A stretch of DNA of 64,000 nucleotides from Cyanodermella asteris (lineage: Eukaryota > Ascomycota > Lecanoromycetes > Ostropales > Stictidaceae). Position 1 is the first letter of the stretch. The number at the start of each line of letters is the position of its first letter. Below the pieces are notes generated by a model that ran no database searches, was not told where the DNA came from, and was given only the letters and a program-made list of their open reading frames with translations. Made by a program: the position numbers and the translations under genes. This document shows, piece after piece, positions 41,989 through 53,245 of this stretch. The stretch lies in NCBI GenBank assembly GCA_900618795.1, contig UYJD01000012.1, positions 1,041,190-1,105,189 of the forward strand, in the 5' to 3' direction.

Positions 41989-44900
41989 GGGGGCAAGATG
42001 GTGGTCTACTTTCGACTGTGGTGGTACCCTTCTGTAGAATGTTCCTCGTCCTTTGGCTTGTCTTATCCTCGAGGTGGAGTTTCGGAATGCATCATACCTT
42101 GGGCTTGGGTTCCTTTTCGCACGCACTTATGATTCATTGAACTTGGGCATTGCGCGGCGTTGATGAGAAAAAGGCATAGCATACACGGGTAGTGACGAGC
42201 GCCTGGCATTTTCGATCTTGGACTCACGGCAGAAAAAGCGACATTGTCGGCAATAATCGCTCTTTGTATCTTAACGAATCGATGAACTCGGTTTTGCGGA
42301 TGTTCGAACTTATTCAGTGTGAACGGTCGTCTTCTGGCCGGCAAGTAGGTGACTCGCTTGTCGAGGTCGTAATCTGCCGTCCGAGTAAATGTTTTTTTCA
42401 GCGAACCCAGTTTGCGGACTCTCCACAAACAATTTGCAACCACCCCGCATCACGACGAATGGCGACTTATACTAGCCACATACTCCAGCGAGTTTCAAAG
42501 AAATGGCTTGACTGAACCATCTTAGGGAACCAGAGAGTGTGGAAAGCATTGGTGAAAGTGATCGCGATTTCGAGGAACAATCTCGATTATCAACCCCGGA
42601 TATGACGAGAACCCGCACATGACAGCGGGTAAAGAGATATGCTTAAACGATAAGGAAAAGTCTAAATGACGATGTCCAGTGCGAGCACGTCCGTTATGCA
42701 CGCGCATTATTGCGTCCTGCGCACCGTCGGTCCGAGCAGCGGATGACTTGAGAACTTCAGGCACGAGCAAGTTCCGCCCATATTGAACAATGTGGAGATT
42801 GGATGCGACTATTGGCCATCGGAACAGTGACGAAGGAGATCTTGATTTCGACATCGGGGCCAGAAGATCCTACGGGATGTTGATGTGCGCTTCGATGACA
42901 GCATTGGGCGGATGCGATGCCCGAAGCTGAGGGTGTTCGAAAGCTCGTTTCCTGTCTGTCTGTCTGGCTGGATGCGGCTCTGGCTCGTGGATGAAACATC
43001 TCGTCGAGATGATGTAAGTTATCGGGCACAAGATCGAGAGCGGGAAATCGGACATGCCTCCTGATGGCAAGATACTTCCGTATCGACGTTGGGTTACGAT
43101 GCACAAAGTCGTGATACCCTCATCGAGGTCAACAAGTCAGCAAGCGCTCTCAGCTGGGCGTCTTTGGACGACGTTGCGACCTAGGTTTGCGGCCAGCGCA
43201 GCAGACTCAGCGTCGTCAGCCTGGCAGCCCACGTGGAGGCTCAGATGCAAGCCTATGGACGAGTCCCGATGTGGTGCATTGCCCCGACAATCCGGGGCAG
43301 ACTAAAAGCATGTATCTTCCAACTCCACCCGAGACTGGTCCAGGTCATGTAGGTAACTTCTGCACAAAGACAGTCCTGAAGCCTTGAACGAAGCGATGAG
43401 TTTTTTTGTCGGCGGTTGTTCGCCCTGTTGGACAGGCGAGTGTGCGCGGATGTCTTCGGCACAAACATGGCGACCTGCTTCGTTCTTGTGCACAGGCAGA
43501 TGACGGCGTTCCACAGTGTGGAGAAGATTGCAACTGAGCTAGACATGTACCATGTTCATTCTGCGCCTCGGCCCGCTCGTGGTCCCTCGCACTCCAATTC
43601 GTGCCTTGGTCTCAAATGCCAGCAGACGTGCACGGCTCATGGGTTGAACAGCATTAACGAGATCAAGGAAACGTGAAGACATTTGTCTCGACGACGGAGC
43701 AACGATGACATCGTGAAGCAAAGGACGCACGAGCACGTCGGCCAGGTATACCGTACACTGCGCCGGCGTCCCCGGGAATATCGCGCTCAATGTCATCCGT
43801 GGCGTTGCTGGAGGCGTGGAAAAAGCCTCGTCGTCCGGTGGTTTCAGCTAGAAACTTTCGATCCGGTGGGTCTGGGGCTTCGCCTATTTCTCTCAACCAC
43901 GAATGGGATACTGTACCTATGCGGCGACGCTTGGCTGTTTCTCTTCTCACGTTATCATGCTGGATGACAGCGGGAGTCCTGTAGTCCTGTCCGTATGTAG
44001 TCCCAGAGGTTGTCTACCTGCCGTGTCTCTGCCTGTCGCTGGCCCGGTCTCCTGCTCGTTCAGCGGTCAGCCTGGCCCCTCATCCTGCACTGTCGAGTGA
44101 TGGTACGGGCGTCTTCTGATAGATAACGAGCCTGTCCCACCTTTCGCGCGCAGTCAGCCTTGGAGAGCACTCTCGCCAGCAATCGTTGGACATTCGCGCG
44201 TTTCGTGGTTGGAGGCACCAGTATCGATAGCAGCGACCGGATCAGGCATCGTCTGGACCGCGAGGGCCTTGAAGCCCTTTCGAGATTACTGCAAGGATCG
44301 CGATCTCTTGAGCTAGAAGCGCCCAGGGTCTGATAGTCTGTCGTCCCGCTGGCAAGCATCCGCTTGGTGGTGTTGCCAGACGACGCCGACGCCGAATCAC
44401 AACGGCAGCGGCCGATTCGCTCTCGACCTCGACCGGCTCTTCTGCTCTCATTATTCCCCTCACCCTCCACACCATCGACTTGCCTCCCACCCTCTCCCGG
44501 CGATACGTCTAGCGCAGGCTCTCTTCTCTCGGTGCCGCAGGCCGTCCCTGAGTGCCGAGATACTCTAGACCCACCTTATTAGAGTGCGCGACGATCCCAA
44601 CAAGCTTCTCGAGCTCGTGGAAGGACCCTCTGACGCTCTCGATTCTCACTCGATTCTCACTTCGCCCACCTTTGTCGCGTACTCTTCGTCTTCTACCACT
44701 TGTGGCGACTACGATTCACTGCCGAGTGCTGTGTCTGCTGAAACCACCTGCTTGAAGCGCAACCTGCCATCTGTGCGCACTCGCCCGCAAACCTCACAAA
44801 CAAACACCGTCCTTACATCGCTCCGACGTTGAACGTTTTGAATTGGACCAGCACGACTGAGGCCTGACCGTGTTTCGACCTTGACTAAAGAGCTGGATAT

Positions 44901-45019
44901 CAGGCGCATATACCCCCCACAATACCGTTGACCGTCGACTTCCAAGCCGCGATGCGGCGGTGCTCATGACACGCAAACCTCGTTTCTGCTGATTCCTCCT
45001 CTCCAGTCACATCCTCACC
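41989..45019. other. Three-kilobase spacer and leader of the 45020 gene
   Basis: No gene recognised on either strand; frames reach 136 codons but are compositionally random. A (GTCT)3 run occurs near 42955. The last ~600 bases are C/T-rich and look like the 5' leader of the gene at 45020. Confidence 0.5.
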
Positions 45020-46447
45020 ATGACGCTGTCCGTCGACACTCACGGCATCCTGGGCAGCTCGAACCTGGGAAGAAGCATGTCACCCGTCGGGATAACGCCT
45101 CCACATAAAAGTGGCATTTCCGGATCACACACACGATTGAACAAGCACCGTCGGCGACCCTCCAATGCATCGACAGGCTCTACCACATCCCCCGCTGTTG
45201 CACAGTTTCCGACCTTTGACCCAACGTTCGAGCACTCGACGACCTACGTGAATGCTTTCCCTGCGGAGCCACTTCCGCTGTTCAAGCAAGCGCGCATGGA
45301 TAGTAGCACAGGTCAGCAGCTCGGCTCGTCGTTCGGCAAGAAGATCAAGCCCCTCGTGAAATACCCAAGTGCGAAAGACAGCAAGCCAATCGATCTGAAC
45401 CTCAGCAGAGCAGAGAATGAGGAGAGAGGCGCCTTCATCGCCGACTCCGCCCCGCTTGCCAGTGAAGCGCACATGCATAGTGCCTACGTCGGAGGACGCA
45501 CTCATTCGCGGACATTGTCTGGTGCAAGCCAGATCAGCTCTGGTTCAGCTCATTCGGGCCACAGGACAGGCTCAAACTACGTTCATCCTGCCCGACAGGT
45601 ACCTCACTCGCCCACCCCTCCAATCCCCTCGACCGCCGCATTTGAGCCACCAGGTGTCATCCGACCGGCGTCCTCTCACAGCAGTCTTGCCAACATCCCC
45701 GCCCTTCCACCCCCAAACCACTATCGCACCAGCAATCTTTCGGCGCTGAGAAGCCAGACCTCCACCCCTACCGCGCCTTCAACTCCGGCTTTGTGTCCGT
45801 CTGGCCCAGCGACGGCCAGAAGTTCTTTCGATTCAGCTTTTCGTGATCGAGTGTCCTTTGCCACGTCGAGAAGGTCGCGCCGGCCAAGTCGGACAAAAGA
45901 GCCAATGGATTACGAGGAGCAGCAGCTTGAGATACTGCGCCAGCGACAGCTGTTCAATGAGCGGCAGGATCGAAAGAATGAGAAGTATCGCCTACAAGAG
46001 GAGAAGAAGCAACGCGAGGAAGAGAAGAGGGCGCTGAAGAAGGTCGAAGTGGCTGAAAGCGCACGCACAAAGCGTAACGCGCGACGACGTGGGGATTCCG
46101 ACGGGACGACGGAGACAGTGGTCACTTTCGACATGGACGCCCCCGATGCAACCTGGCAGGCTGCGAGGGTGAATAGCAACTCAAGCCGGCCGAGTCACAC
46201 GCAAAGGCAAAGCGTCGACCAGTTGAGCGCAATCGGATATGCGAGCACGACCGAGTTGGGAAGGCCAAAGATGATCAGGCAACGAACAACCGATGATGGA
46301 ATTGAGGTCATTCACGAGAAGATACCCAAGAGACAGAAGACGCAAGGAGCAGGGAGTGCTGGCAAGGCCGTCCAGAGCCGGTGGTCGTACTTTTGGTTCT
46401 CCCTCAAGACGAGCTTGATGAAGATGTTTGGCAAGCATCATCGATGA
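45020..46447 (+). CDS. Disordered protein with charged coiled coil, 475 residues
   Basis: Single exon. Residues 1-285 are Ser/Thr/Pro-rich and disordered (STGSTTSPAVAQ, TPTAPSTPALCPSGP). A charged helix follows at ~290-350 (YEEQQLEILRQRQLFNERQDRKNEKYRLQEEKKQREEEKRALKK), a strong single alpha-helix or coiled coil. The tail contains a basic patch (IPKRQKTQGAG) that could be a nuclear signal. It ends in an aromatic/basic amphipathic segment, SRWSYFWFSLKTSLMKMFGK, which might contact membranes. No family recognised. The start follows a pyrimidine-rich leader (TCACATCCTCACCATG). Confidence 0.7.
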   Translation: MTLSVDTHGILGSSNLGRSMSPVGITPPHKSGISGSHTRLNKHRRRPSNASTGSTTSPAVAQFPTFDPTFEHSTTYVNAFPAEPLPLFKQARMDSSTGQQLGSSFGKKIKPLVKYPSAKDSKPIDLNLSRAENEERGAFIADSAPLASEAHMHSAYVGGRTHSRTLSGASQISSGSAHSGHRTGSNYVHPARQVPHSPTPPIPSTAAFEPPGVIRPASSHSSLANIPALPPPNHYRTSNLSALRSQTSTPTAPSTPALCPSGPATARSSFDSAFRDRVSFATSRRSRRPSRTKEPMDYEEQQLEILRQRQLFNERQDRKNEKYRLQEEKKQREEEKRALKKVEVAESARTKRNARRRGDSDGTTETVVTFDMDAPDATWQAARVNSNSSRPSHTQRQSVDQLSAIGYASTTELGRPKMIRQRTTDDGIEVIHEKIPKRQKTQGAGSAGKAVQSRWSYFWFSLKTSLMKMFGKHHR

Positions 46448-47307
46448 TTGATGCAGGTGACGGAACGAAGCTGGACTGTTTTCTTTCTACGCTTTGTCAG
46501 ACAAGCAGTATACCGAGATGGTCTTTCGACGATCTGTGGCTTTGAGACTGACTTGACATGGTGACACTATGTGTATTTGGCGTTTTGAGTTTGGCATGTC
46601 TCAGGGTTCAGGGTGTTCGGTGTACGCCTGCTACGGGCAGGTACACCAGGCTATCGGTTCGACACGGCCAATTCGACACGCTTGACGACACTCACACACG
46701 ATCCGGGGTCATTGTTTGTTTTTGAAGCATTCTGTTTGGAATGCATTTGGTCATTTACTGGGTAGCTGGGCTGCCATCCTCGAGTGTTCGTGGTGGTGCA
46801 GCCTGCCATGGGCACATTGTGGGGAGCTTGCATGATACCCGTCCACAGTTCTGGCAGCTGAAGGACAATCCGATAGTGACACAGCTCGTGTCTAGGATAT
46901 ACAATTGAGGCCCTTTTCCGAGATCTGCGACCAGTGCACTAATGCCATCTTCGTTCTAGATTTTGTGCGTAGACTCCCCTCTCCGCGTCGGCAAAAATCA
47001 CGAAATTGACTTCGGGCTCCAGCTCAAGTCTTTCCTGTGGTGGCCCCTATGCAGGTCTGACCTATGTCACATACTGCGGAATGAACTGCTCACAGGTGAT
47101 TGCAGGGCTTGACATGACAGCAGGTTGCCGCTCTTTACACTGTAATGAACTTTTCATACAGCCTCAGCCAAAGTGCATCTATCCCCGCAAACTCAATTCT
47201 TGACGCCGAAACGTCAGTCAAATCTCATAAAGGTATTCTCGGTATCGTTGGCGCAACCTTGTTGGCACGCCTCGTCGACTGCAGGTCATCCAGCTCGCCA
47301 AAAACAC
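46448..47307. other. Convergent spacer, 0.86 kb
   Basis: Lies between two stop codons, so it holds 3' ends only. No gene, tRNA or repeat recognised. Confidence 0.5.
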
Positions 47308-48003
47308 TTAACTGAAGGTCCTGTCAAAAGCCCGCTCTCTCCGCGCCTTCGCCAGCTTCTGCTCCTCCGTCTCCCAAAATCCACTGCTTCCAATCTCCGG
47401 GTCCCATCTCTCACTGCTCGCCACGTACTCCTCCACAGCCTCCTCCGCCGGTCTCGGCTTGCCAAGAATCATGAAGTCCTTCTCCTCCTGCGTCTTGATT
47501 TTGGAGTTCGCAAACTCCTCATCCAAAGCTCTGTCCTCCTCTTCCAGCATCTGCGCCCTCGACAATCCATGCCGGTTCCCAATCCGATGCACATTATTCC
47601 TCATCAGCCTCGGCTGACGCCGCTGGGGTTCCAACGGCGACTCGGTGACATTATGAACATTCGGGCTTGAGCCCTGGAACGGGCTGCTCGACATCCACGC
47701 ACTGCTGATGTTGCTCGTATCCTTCGGTGCCGGGGCGGGACTGGGTCCGCCGAACGTTCCGACCTGCCCGTTCGAAGCCCAATGCTGGCAGCCCTCGCAG
47801 ACGCTGTCGATTTCCTTGGTGGGGGTTCGGTCGATGGTGGTGACGCTGCAGGGGTTGCCGACGGTGGCGAGGATGTCGGTCAGGAGCATGCCGTGGTGGG
47901 AGGAGTTGAGGCGCCCGTAGCCGGCCTTGGAGCAGAGCTGGAGGAGGTGTAGGGGGCCGAGGTGGTTGCATGTCGCGTAAAGGGGACGGCCGTAGATGCA
48001 CAT
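47308..48003 (-). CDS. Hypothetical protein with N-terminal Cys-rich region, 231 residues
   Basis: I start at MCIYGRPLYATCNHLGPLHL; a longer frame adds 29 leader-like residues. Cysteines (C2, C12, C25, then NPCSV and SVCEGCQHW) are confined to the first ~90 residues and suggest a small zinc-binding module. The second half is polar with a helical, charged C-terminus (RAQMLEEEDRALDEEFANSKIKTQEEKDF, ETEEQKLAKARRERAF). There is no signal peptide. This layout is familiar to me from unnamed Dothideomycete proteins, but no function is known. Convergent with the 45020 gene. Confidence 0.65.
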   Translation of the reverse strand: MCIYGRPLYATCNHLGPLHLLQLCSKAGYGRLNSSHHGMLLTDILATVGNPCSVTTIDRTPTKEIDSVCEGCQHWASNGQVGTFGGPSPAPAPKDTSNISSAWMSSSPFQGSSPNVHNVTESPLEPQRRQPRLMRNNVHRIGNRHGLSRAQMLEEEDRALDEEFANSKIKTQEEKDFMILGKPRPAEEAVEEYVASSERWDPEIGSSGFWETEEQKLAKARRERAFDRTFS

Positions 48004-49756
48004 TTTGAATTTGGGGTGCAGGAAGGAATTGAGAGGGAAGGAATGCTTCTTGGACGGTGAGGGATGGCGGATGAAGATGCTGAGCTGCAAAGTATGATTG
48101 ATGGACGGAACTCTTCCAGTACTGTGATCGCTCGGGATGGTCGATTATTCCAAATGTGCGAAGTGGGAGAAGGCAAGTGACAGGAAGGAAATTTTTAAAG
48201 AGGGCGCTGCTCAGCAGCAAAATGAATATTCACCAATGTTGTTGTCTGTCTCAATAGAGATCTGTGACTAATTGTGTTGAATTCGACTAAGCGAGTTCAA
48301 TTGTGGAACCCGATCGCCTCTGACTGAATACAAGTTTTCTTCAGTATGAGTTGATCAGGGAGAAGCAGACTTCACAAGAAACACGCAGTCACCGAAACAA
48401 AGAATAAAGGAGATGTACTGTGGCAGCGAGGGGACAAGGCTGCGTGAATGAACTGTTTCAGTTGTCATTGCTTCTCCTTTGAGCTTGCCCTTTCAGTCAA
48501 CAAAGGCAACCTGCCGCTGACTGATTCGCATCCTGCATCCAACATCTCGAAGCTATGAGGCTGCAGACAAGTGATCTCATAAATATTAGTGTGACATTTC
48601 GAATCTCAGACGGTCATGCTCGTGGATCAGCACTTTTGTCTCTGAAGACTCGAGCTCGGGCTAGCTGCGCTTGCGAACAACGCAGAAGAATTCCGACAAG
48701 ATGCCACGTACGATTCGGCAGAGCCTGATCAGATTCACGTTGTGTCGCATGGACGGCAGCGGTGCTGCCACACATTATGAAAGAGGAGAGGTGATTTTGA
48801 ATGCCATGTGTGGGTTGAGTTGCTTTGTCATGGTCGGCTCGAGCTGGGCGGACATCATCGAGGACCAAGTGCGAAAATGTCGCCAGCTAGCTATCTTCAG
48901 CTTCAATGATTGAATTAGAGAAATACCAGATACGGTAATCTGGGGGAGGGCGACTGGGATGATGCCATGCCCTGCAGAAGGTTGTTTTGATGAGCAGGAA
49001 AGCGGTGCTGGCATAAGTCAATCTTGTTCATCTTTTTATCTCAACTGTTCTTTTCTTGCAGCAGATATGTCATGTGCACCACGGAGACCCCCGCCACTTG
49101 TTATGATTATTCGTCATGTGACAAGCCAAGTCATAAGCAGCTCTTGTACTCTTTTATGATTTCGCTAGCTAAAGTGAAAGAAATCGCATGTCATGTCCTT
49201 GTTCGACCCGTGCTGTCGAGGTGATGATCTTCACGGTAGAGTTCGACTGCACGGAAAGGGCGCTTCGGAAAACACTGGCCCATGGAACGCTCGTGATACC
49301 AGCTAGCGACGGCTCGACAACAAGCGAGCTGGACACGGGATTGCTCCGTGAGTAAACTTTGAACGGGAAAAGACTCCAACCCCCCGGCTCGCGACTTCAG
49401 CCCATGACCCATAACCAGGTCAGTCAACCGAGCGTAACGAGTGTTCGGGGAGGTTAGCTGGCGAACATGGCGAGTAGTTAGGTGGTTAGGTAGTCAGTTG
49501 AAGGGAATCGGGTTCGGGTCAACTAGAATGTCTGTAGCGCGAAGCGTCTAGGATACCTAGGGGAGCTACGTAGGTTAGTTGGCTCGTTAGTAGTTGATAA
49601 TTCTAACTGGTCACTTGGGTGAGCCCAGTTGCTTCTCGGGCCGATGGTGAGCCGAAGTCTTCACATGGGTTTGAAGACGTCAACCGAAGTTTCGAAGTTG
49701 GTCGAACGTACAGTAGTTGTCAGTCGGACGCACGATCCCCGTTTCGCACAAGCACG
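48004..49756. other. Divergent spacer, 1.75 kb
   Basis: Between a minus-strand start (48003) and the P450 start (49757). A GTTAG-rich patch lies at 49450-49612. A 70-codon frame at 48701 (MPRTIRQSLIRF) is unsupported. Contains both promoters by position. Confidence 0.5.
49450..49612. repeat. Degenerate GTTAG/TAGG-rich patch
   Basis: GTTAG or GTTAGG recurs at least five times within 165 bp (AGGTTAGCTGG, AGTTAGGTGGTTAGGTAG, TAGGTTAGTTGG, CGTTAGTAG). The spacing is irregular, so it is not a simple tandem array. Position is just upstream of the second P450. It could be a degenerate telomere-like or minisatellite sequence. Confidence 0.4.
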
Positions 49757-51418
49757 ATGGGGCTTCTCGATATCGGTCGATCCACGTGGGTGACAGGGTT
49801 CTTGTCTGCGCCTGTACATATCCAGCTGGCGCTAGCAGGCTGTGCTACATATCTGATCTGGCGGGTATGGAGGTTCACCATCCAGCCGGCATTGCGACCG
49901 AACGACCCCAAGCCACTTCCGTACTGGGTGCCATGTTAGAAAAGTTGAATGTGTTTTGCATGCACTGGTGCTGATTGACATAGTATGGGGTCACGTCAAC
50001 TCGCTACTAAGCGACCAGATGGCTTTGATGGAACGAGGCTGGTATGATAATCGTTTTCATGTATCGAGACACCCGCACTGACATGGCGTGACAGTGAGAA
50101 GTATCAATCACAGCCGTACGCTTTGACAGCCGCCGGTTCGACAATCTACATACTTTCCAACGTTGCCGATATCAACGCTCTTTACAAGGCCGGCGAAGCG
50201 ATCTCCTTCGATGAGGCCACCAAGTCCTTCATGCGTGAATGGGGTATCAGCAAAGATGGCCAGATCATCATGCACCGTAAAGGCCACACCGGCCCGTACC
50301 CGAACCCTCATCAAAAGAACTTGGACCATCTGATGCACGACGTCATTCGTGGCAACCTCGAGTCCACATCCATGCTCAACGTGCTGACCGACGACTTCAT
50401 CGAGCGTCTCGAAACTCACCTCATTCCGGGCAAGCTTCCCACCGAATGCATCATTGACGGGAACGGGACGGGAACGGTTACGGTCTCATTGCTGAAGCTC
50501 TGTGAGTGGACAGTCATTCCTGCAGGATGCGACACCTTCTTCGGCGACTCATTCCGGGCCGTCCACGAGGACTTCACCAAGACGTTCGTGAATTTCGATA
50601 CGCAGGTCTACAAGATCCTACAACAGTGGCCGCCGTTCATGGCCAAGGAGGCCTACCAAAGCAAGAAGGACCTGGCCGACGCCATGACCAAGTGGCTGGA
50701 CACTCCGTCATCAGACCGCGAAGATGCAGCCGATATAATCAAGCAGTATGAAGGCGAGATGAGGGCGGCAGGGATGCCGACCAGAGACATGGCTATGATG
50801 CTCTTCTTCATGAACTGGCTGTTCAACGTGAACACTTTCAAGCTGTCATTCTGGATGATTGCATGGATCACGTCGATCCCGAGTCTTCATGCTGGCATTC
50901 TCACGGAACTCAAGGCAGCAGAGTTTGAAACACCAGCGCCGTCCGCGCACTTCCTTCTGAACTCCTGTCCGCTTCTGAACGCTACGTTCGACGAAGCGCA
51001 GCGCCTCACCGTCGCAGCTCTCTCCACACGCAAAGTCGTTGCAGACACCACCGTCAACGGCTGGACCTTGCGCAAGGGCGCCACCATCCTCGTCCCGTAC
51101 CGTCAGCTACACTTCCAATCGTCGGTCTTCGGCGACGATGTCTTGGAATTTGATCACACTCGCTTTTTGAAGAAGGGATTGAGCAGAGACAAGAACTTCA
51201 AGCCATTCGGCGGCGGCAACACCCTCTGCACAGGCAGATTTCTTGCCAGACGCGAGGTTCTGCTGTTTGTTGGGCTTTTGCTGTCTCGGTGGGATGTCAG
51301 CAAGCAGTCTGAGGGGTTTCCGGAGTTTAATATTCACAAGCCGTCACTGGGCACTTTAGAGCCGAAGACGGGGCAAGATGTGATAGTCCAGTTGCGTGCG
51401 AAAGCGACGGGACCGTGA
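49757..51418 (+). CDS. Cytochrome P450, CYP7/CYP8-like (three exons)
   Basis: Exons 49757-49934, 49984-50041 and 50095-51418 (introns 49 and 53 nt) give 519 residues. An N-terminal membrane anchor (IQLALAGCATYLIWRVWRF) is followed by the proline hinge PKPLPYWVP and the spliced sequence LWGHVNSLLSDQMALMERG. ExxR is EAQR near residue 378. The heme motif is FKPFGGGNTLCTGRFLARRE near 455. The I-helix (MMLFFMNWLFNVNTFKLSFWM, ~310) lacks the acid-alcohol pair AGx(D/E)T(T/S) and instead reads LFNVNT, as in CYP7/CYP8 sterol hydroxylases and prostacyclin/isomerase-type P450s. The substrate might be a sterol or an oxygenated lipid (inference). The first two small exons are my splice inference; the long third exon is certain. 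Confidence 0.85.
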
Positions 51419-51812
51419 CTTGTCTGATTCATTCACTGGTATTGTCGCATTACGAACATAGTTGTTTGCTTTGTATTGGGACGCAATTGATTCCGTCATG
51501 TTTGCAATGAGTATTCGAAACTCACCCAATGTCAAAGTCATCTGCCCGGTGCTGCTATTGTGTACCCCCACCGAAGTGCATGCAGTGACGGGCTTCCTCT
51601 GGCGATGTGATTATGCGATTTGAACTTTAAGTACCGGGCAGCAGGCCACCGCAATGCCCGCCGTGGAACAATATCAGTGTACTCTCTCTGGGCTATATTA
51701 TCCCCTAACTTTCCAATGTTTCCGTCCGTTATCCTCAACTCACCCGCTTTCGTACGTCTCATATTGCACCTACAGGATCAAGACCGTTGTCAACCTTTCG
51801 AACGACTATTGA
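51419..51812. other. Spacer, P450 to CxxC-protein gene
   Basis: 394 bp, no gene. Contains the P450 3' end and the promoter of the 51813 gene. Confidence 0.5.
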
Positions 51813-52805
51813 ATGGCTGAAGACCTGGGCTTAGACTTGGACAAACTGAACTTGGATTCGGACCCGGACAAGCTTGAATCAAACGACTTCGAAACCAATC
51901 TTCGTGTTTACGGCGATTTCGCCGATCTCAACGAGCCCGACTTCCACACGAATTGCCACGGTTGTTGGAGGTACGATCCTCTCGGTCTATATCGGAAGTA
52001 CGACGGCATTGAAGCTAGCAAAGTTGATTACACGTGGTGCTTCGAGTGCAACATGGAAAAGATTGCCGTTCAAAAGGCTGCCGCTGCAAAGGCAAACCCA
52101 AACAACGACATTGCCGCTTTGGAGGTCTTAGCCATGGTGAGTGTCTCTGGACCCGGAGTTCGTGTATGCGCCCACTTTCCGAACGATCCCGACGAAGCCG
52201 CATGGCACCGCGACTGCCGAATCTGCGGCCAACACGACCCGTATGGGCCTGCTGTGAACATTGAGTCGATTGTCGCTGACCAACCAGAAGGTATGTATTG
52301 CTTCGATTGCAATGGAATCAAGCATGCCGCCGAGACTGCTTCCGCAGAGGGCATCGTTGGCAACAATGAGACTGTGGGGACGGATAGGTTGGAGCGGGAA
52401 GCTGCAATGGCGATCGATCCGCCATTGTTCAGCTTTGTTCTACCCTCCAGACCGCTGAGTATTTCGGCGAACTCTGAGGTGAAGCCAGAGGCACCAACAG
52501 TCGGTAATGATTCGAAGGCCACAGTGTCAAGTGTCGATGTTCCAGCCACTGCCCCGTCGACAACGTTTTCCCTGCCATTCAGGACCAATTCCAAGCAATT
52601 GGCCACAAATCCATTACTGGCAACCTCCTCCGTGCCGATGCAGCTTCTCAGCAATTCGCCCAGTGCCCTGGCCTGGCCAGATCCGTCACAGAAGCGTGGC
52701 GTTGCGAAGAACGACTGGCCCTACCAACGAGCGCAACACTCGGCAGCTTGTCTCGAAGCCGGACGCAGCCAGGCAGGGTGCAGGATCTGGGAGGACTGGC
52801 TGTGA
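51813..52805 (+). CDS. Protein with duplicated CxxC...CFxC domain; tail possibly frame-damaged
   Basis: 330 residues from MAEDLGLDLDKLNLDSD. Two copies of one ~40-residue module are visible: FHTNCHGCWRYDPLGLYRKY ... YTWCFECN (residues ~44-79) and WHRDCRICGQHDPYGPAVN ... MYCFDCN (~130-165). Each copy has CxxC, then (D)P(L/Y)G, then CF(E/D)CN, which is a likely four-Cys zinc site. The rest is Ser/Thr/Pro-rich. The stop at 52803 is suspicious. The same frame is open again to 53009 with helical sequence (FEQQRLQQARQHP..., ELIQEEKENERARKVRLRG). Across 52670-52800 helix-like sequence appears in other frames (VTEAWRCEERLAL, TNERNTRQLVSKPDAARQ). The original C-terminus was probably a charged helix now broken by small indels. 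Family unknown. Confidence 0.6.
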   Translation: MAEDLGLDLDKLNLDSDPDKLESNDFETNLRVYGDFADLNEPDFHTNCHGCWRYDPLGLYRKYDGIEASKVDYTWCFECNMEKIAVQKAAAAKANPNNDIAALEVLAMVSVSGPGVRVCAHFPNDPDEAAWHRDCRICGQHDPYGPAVNIESIVADQPEGMYCFDCNGIKHAAETASAEGIVGNNETVGTDRLEREAAMAIDPPLFSFVLPSRPLSISANSEVKPEAPTVGNDSKATVSSVDVPATAPSTTFSLPFRTNSKQLATNPLLATSSVPMQLLSNSPSALAWPDPSQKRGVAKNDWPYQRAQHSAACLEAGRSQAGCRIWEDWL

Positions 52806-53245
52806 ACCTGTCCGGATAGGACGAAAGAATGGCAAAATAGTCACGGCAGCGTGGGTGGGTTTGAACAACAGCGTCTGCAGCAGGCGCGTCAACACCCGAT
52901 CCCGACCGATGTTCCGGTGTTTGAGTGGGCCTGCGCCGTTTTAGAGCTGATCCAAGAGGAAAAGGAGAACGAACGCGCTCGAAAAGTTCGCCTCAGAGGC
53001 ACAATGTGACATGGACGAAATGCTGACTTTGAACTAATTCTGATGTCGCTGCAACAAGCTCGATCAAGACATGATGGGAAGGCGTAAGGTACAGAGGTAC
53101 CTGCACGGATGCAGTATGAATGGTACATCGTAAGCTTTCGTAGGAATATCTTGAGCTCACGTAGATGTTATTCAAAATGAACACAATGTTAAGTCCACGT
53201 GCAAGCTCCTGAGCGAGGTGGATGATGCCTTGACCCATTGTGATG

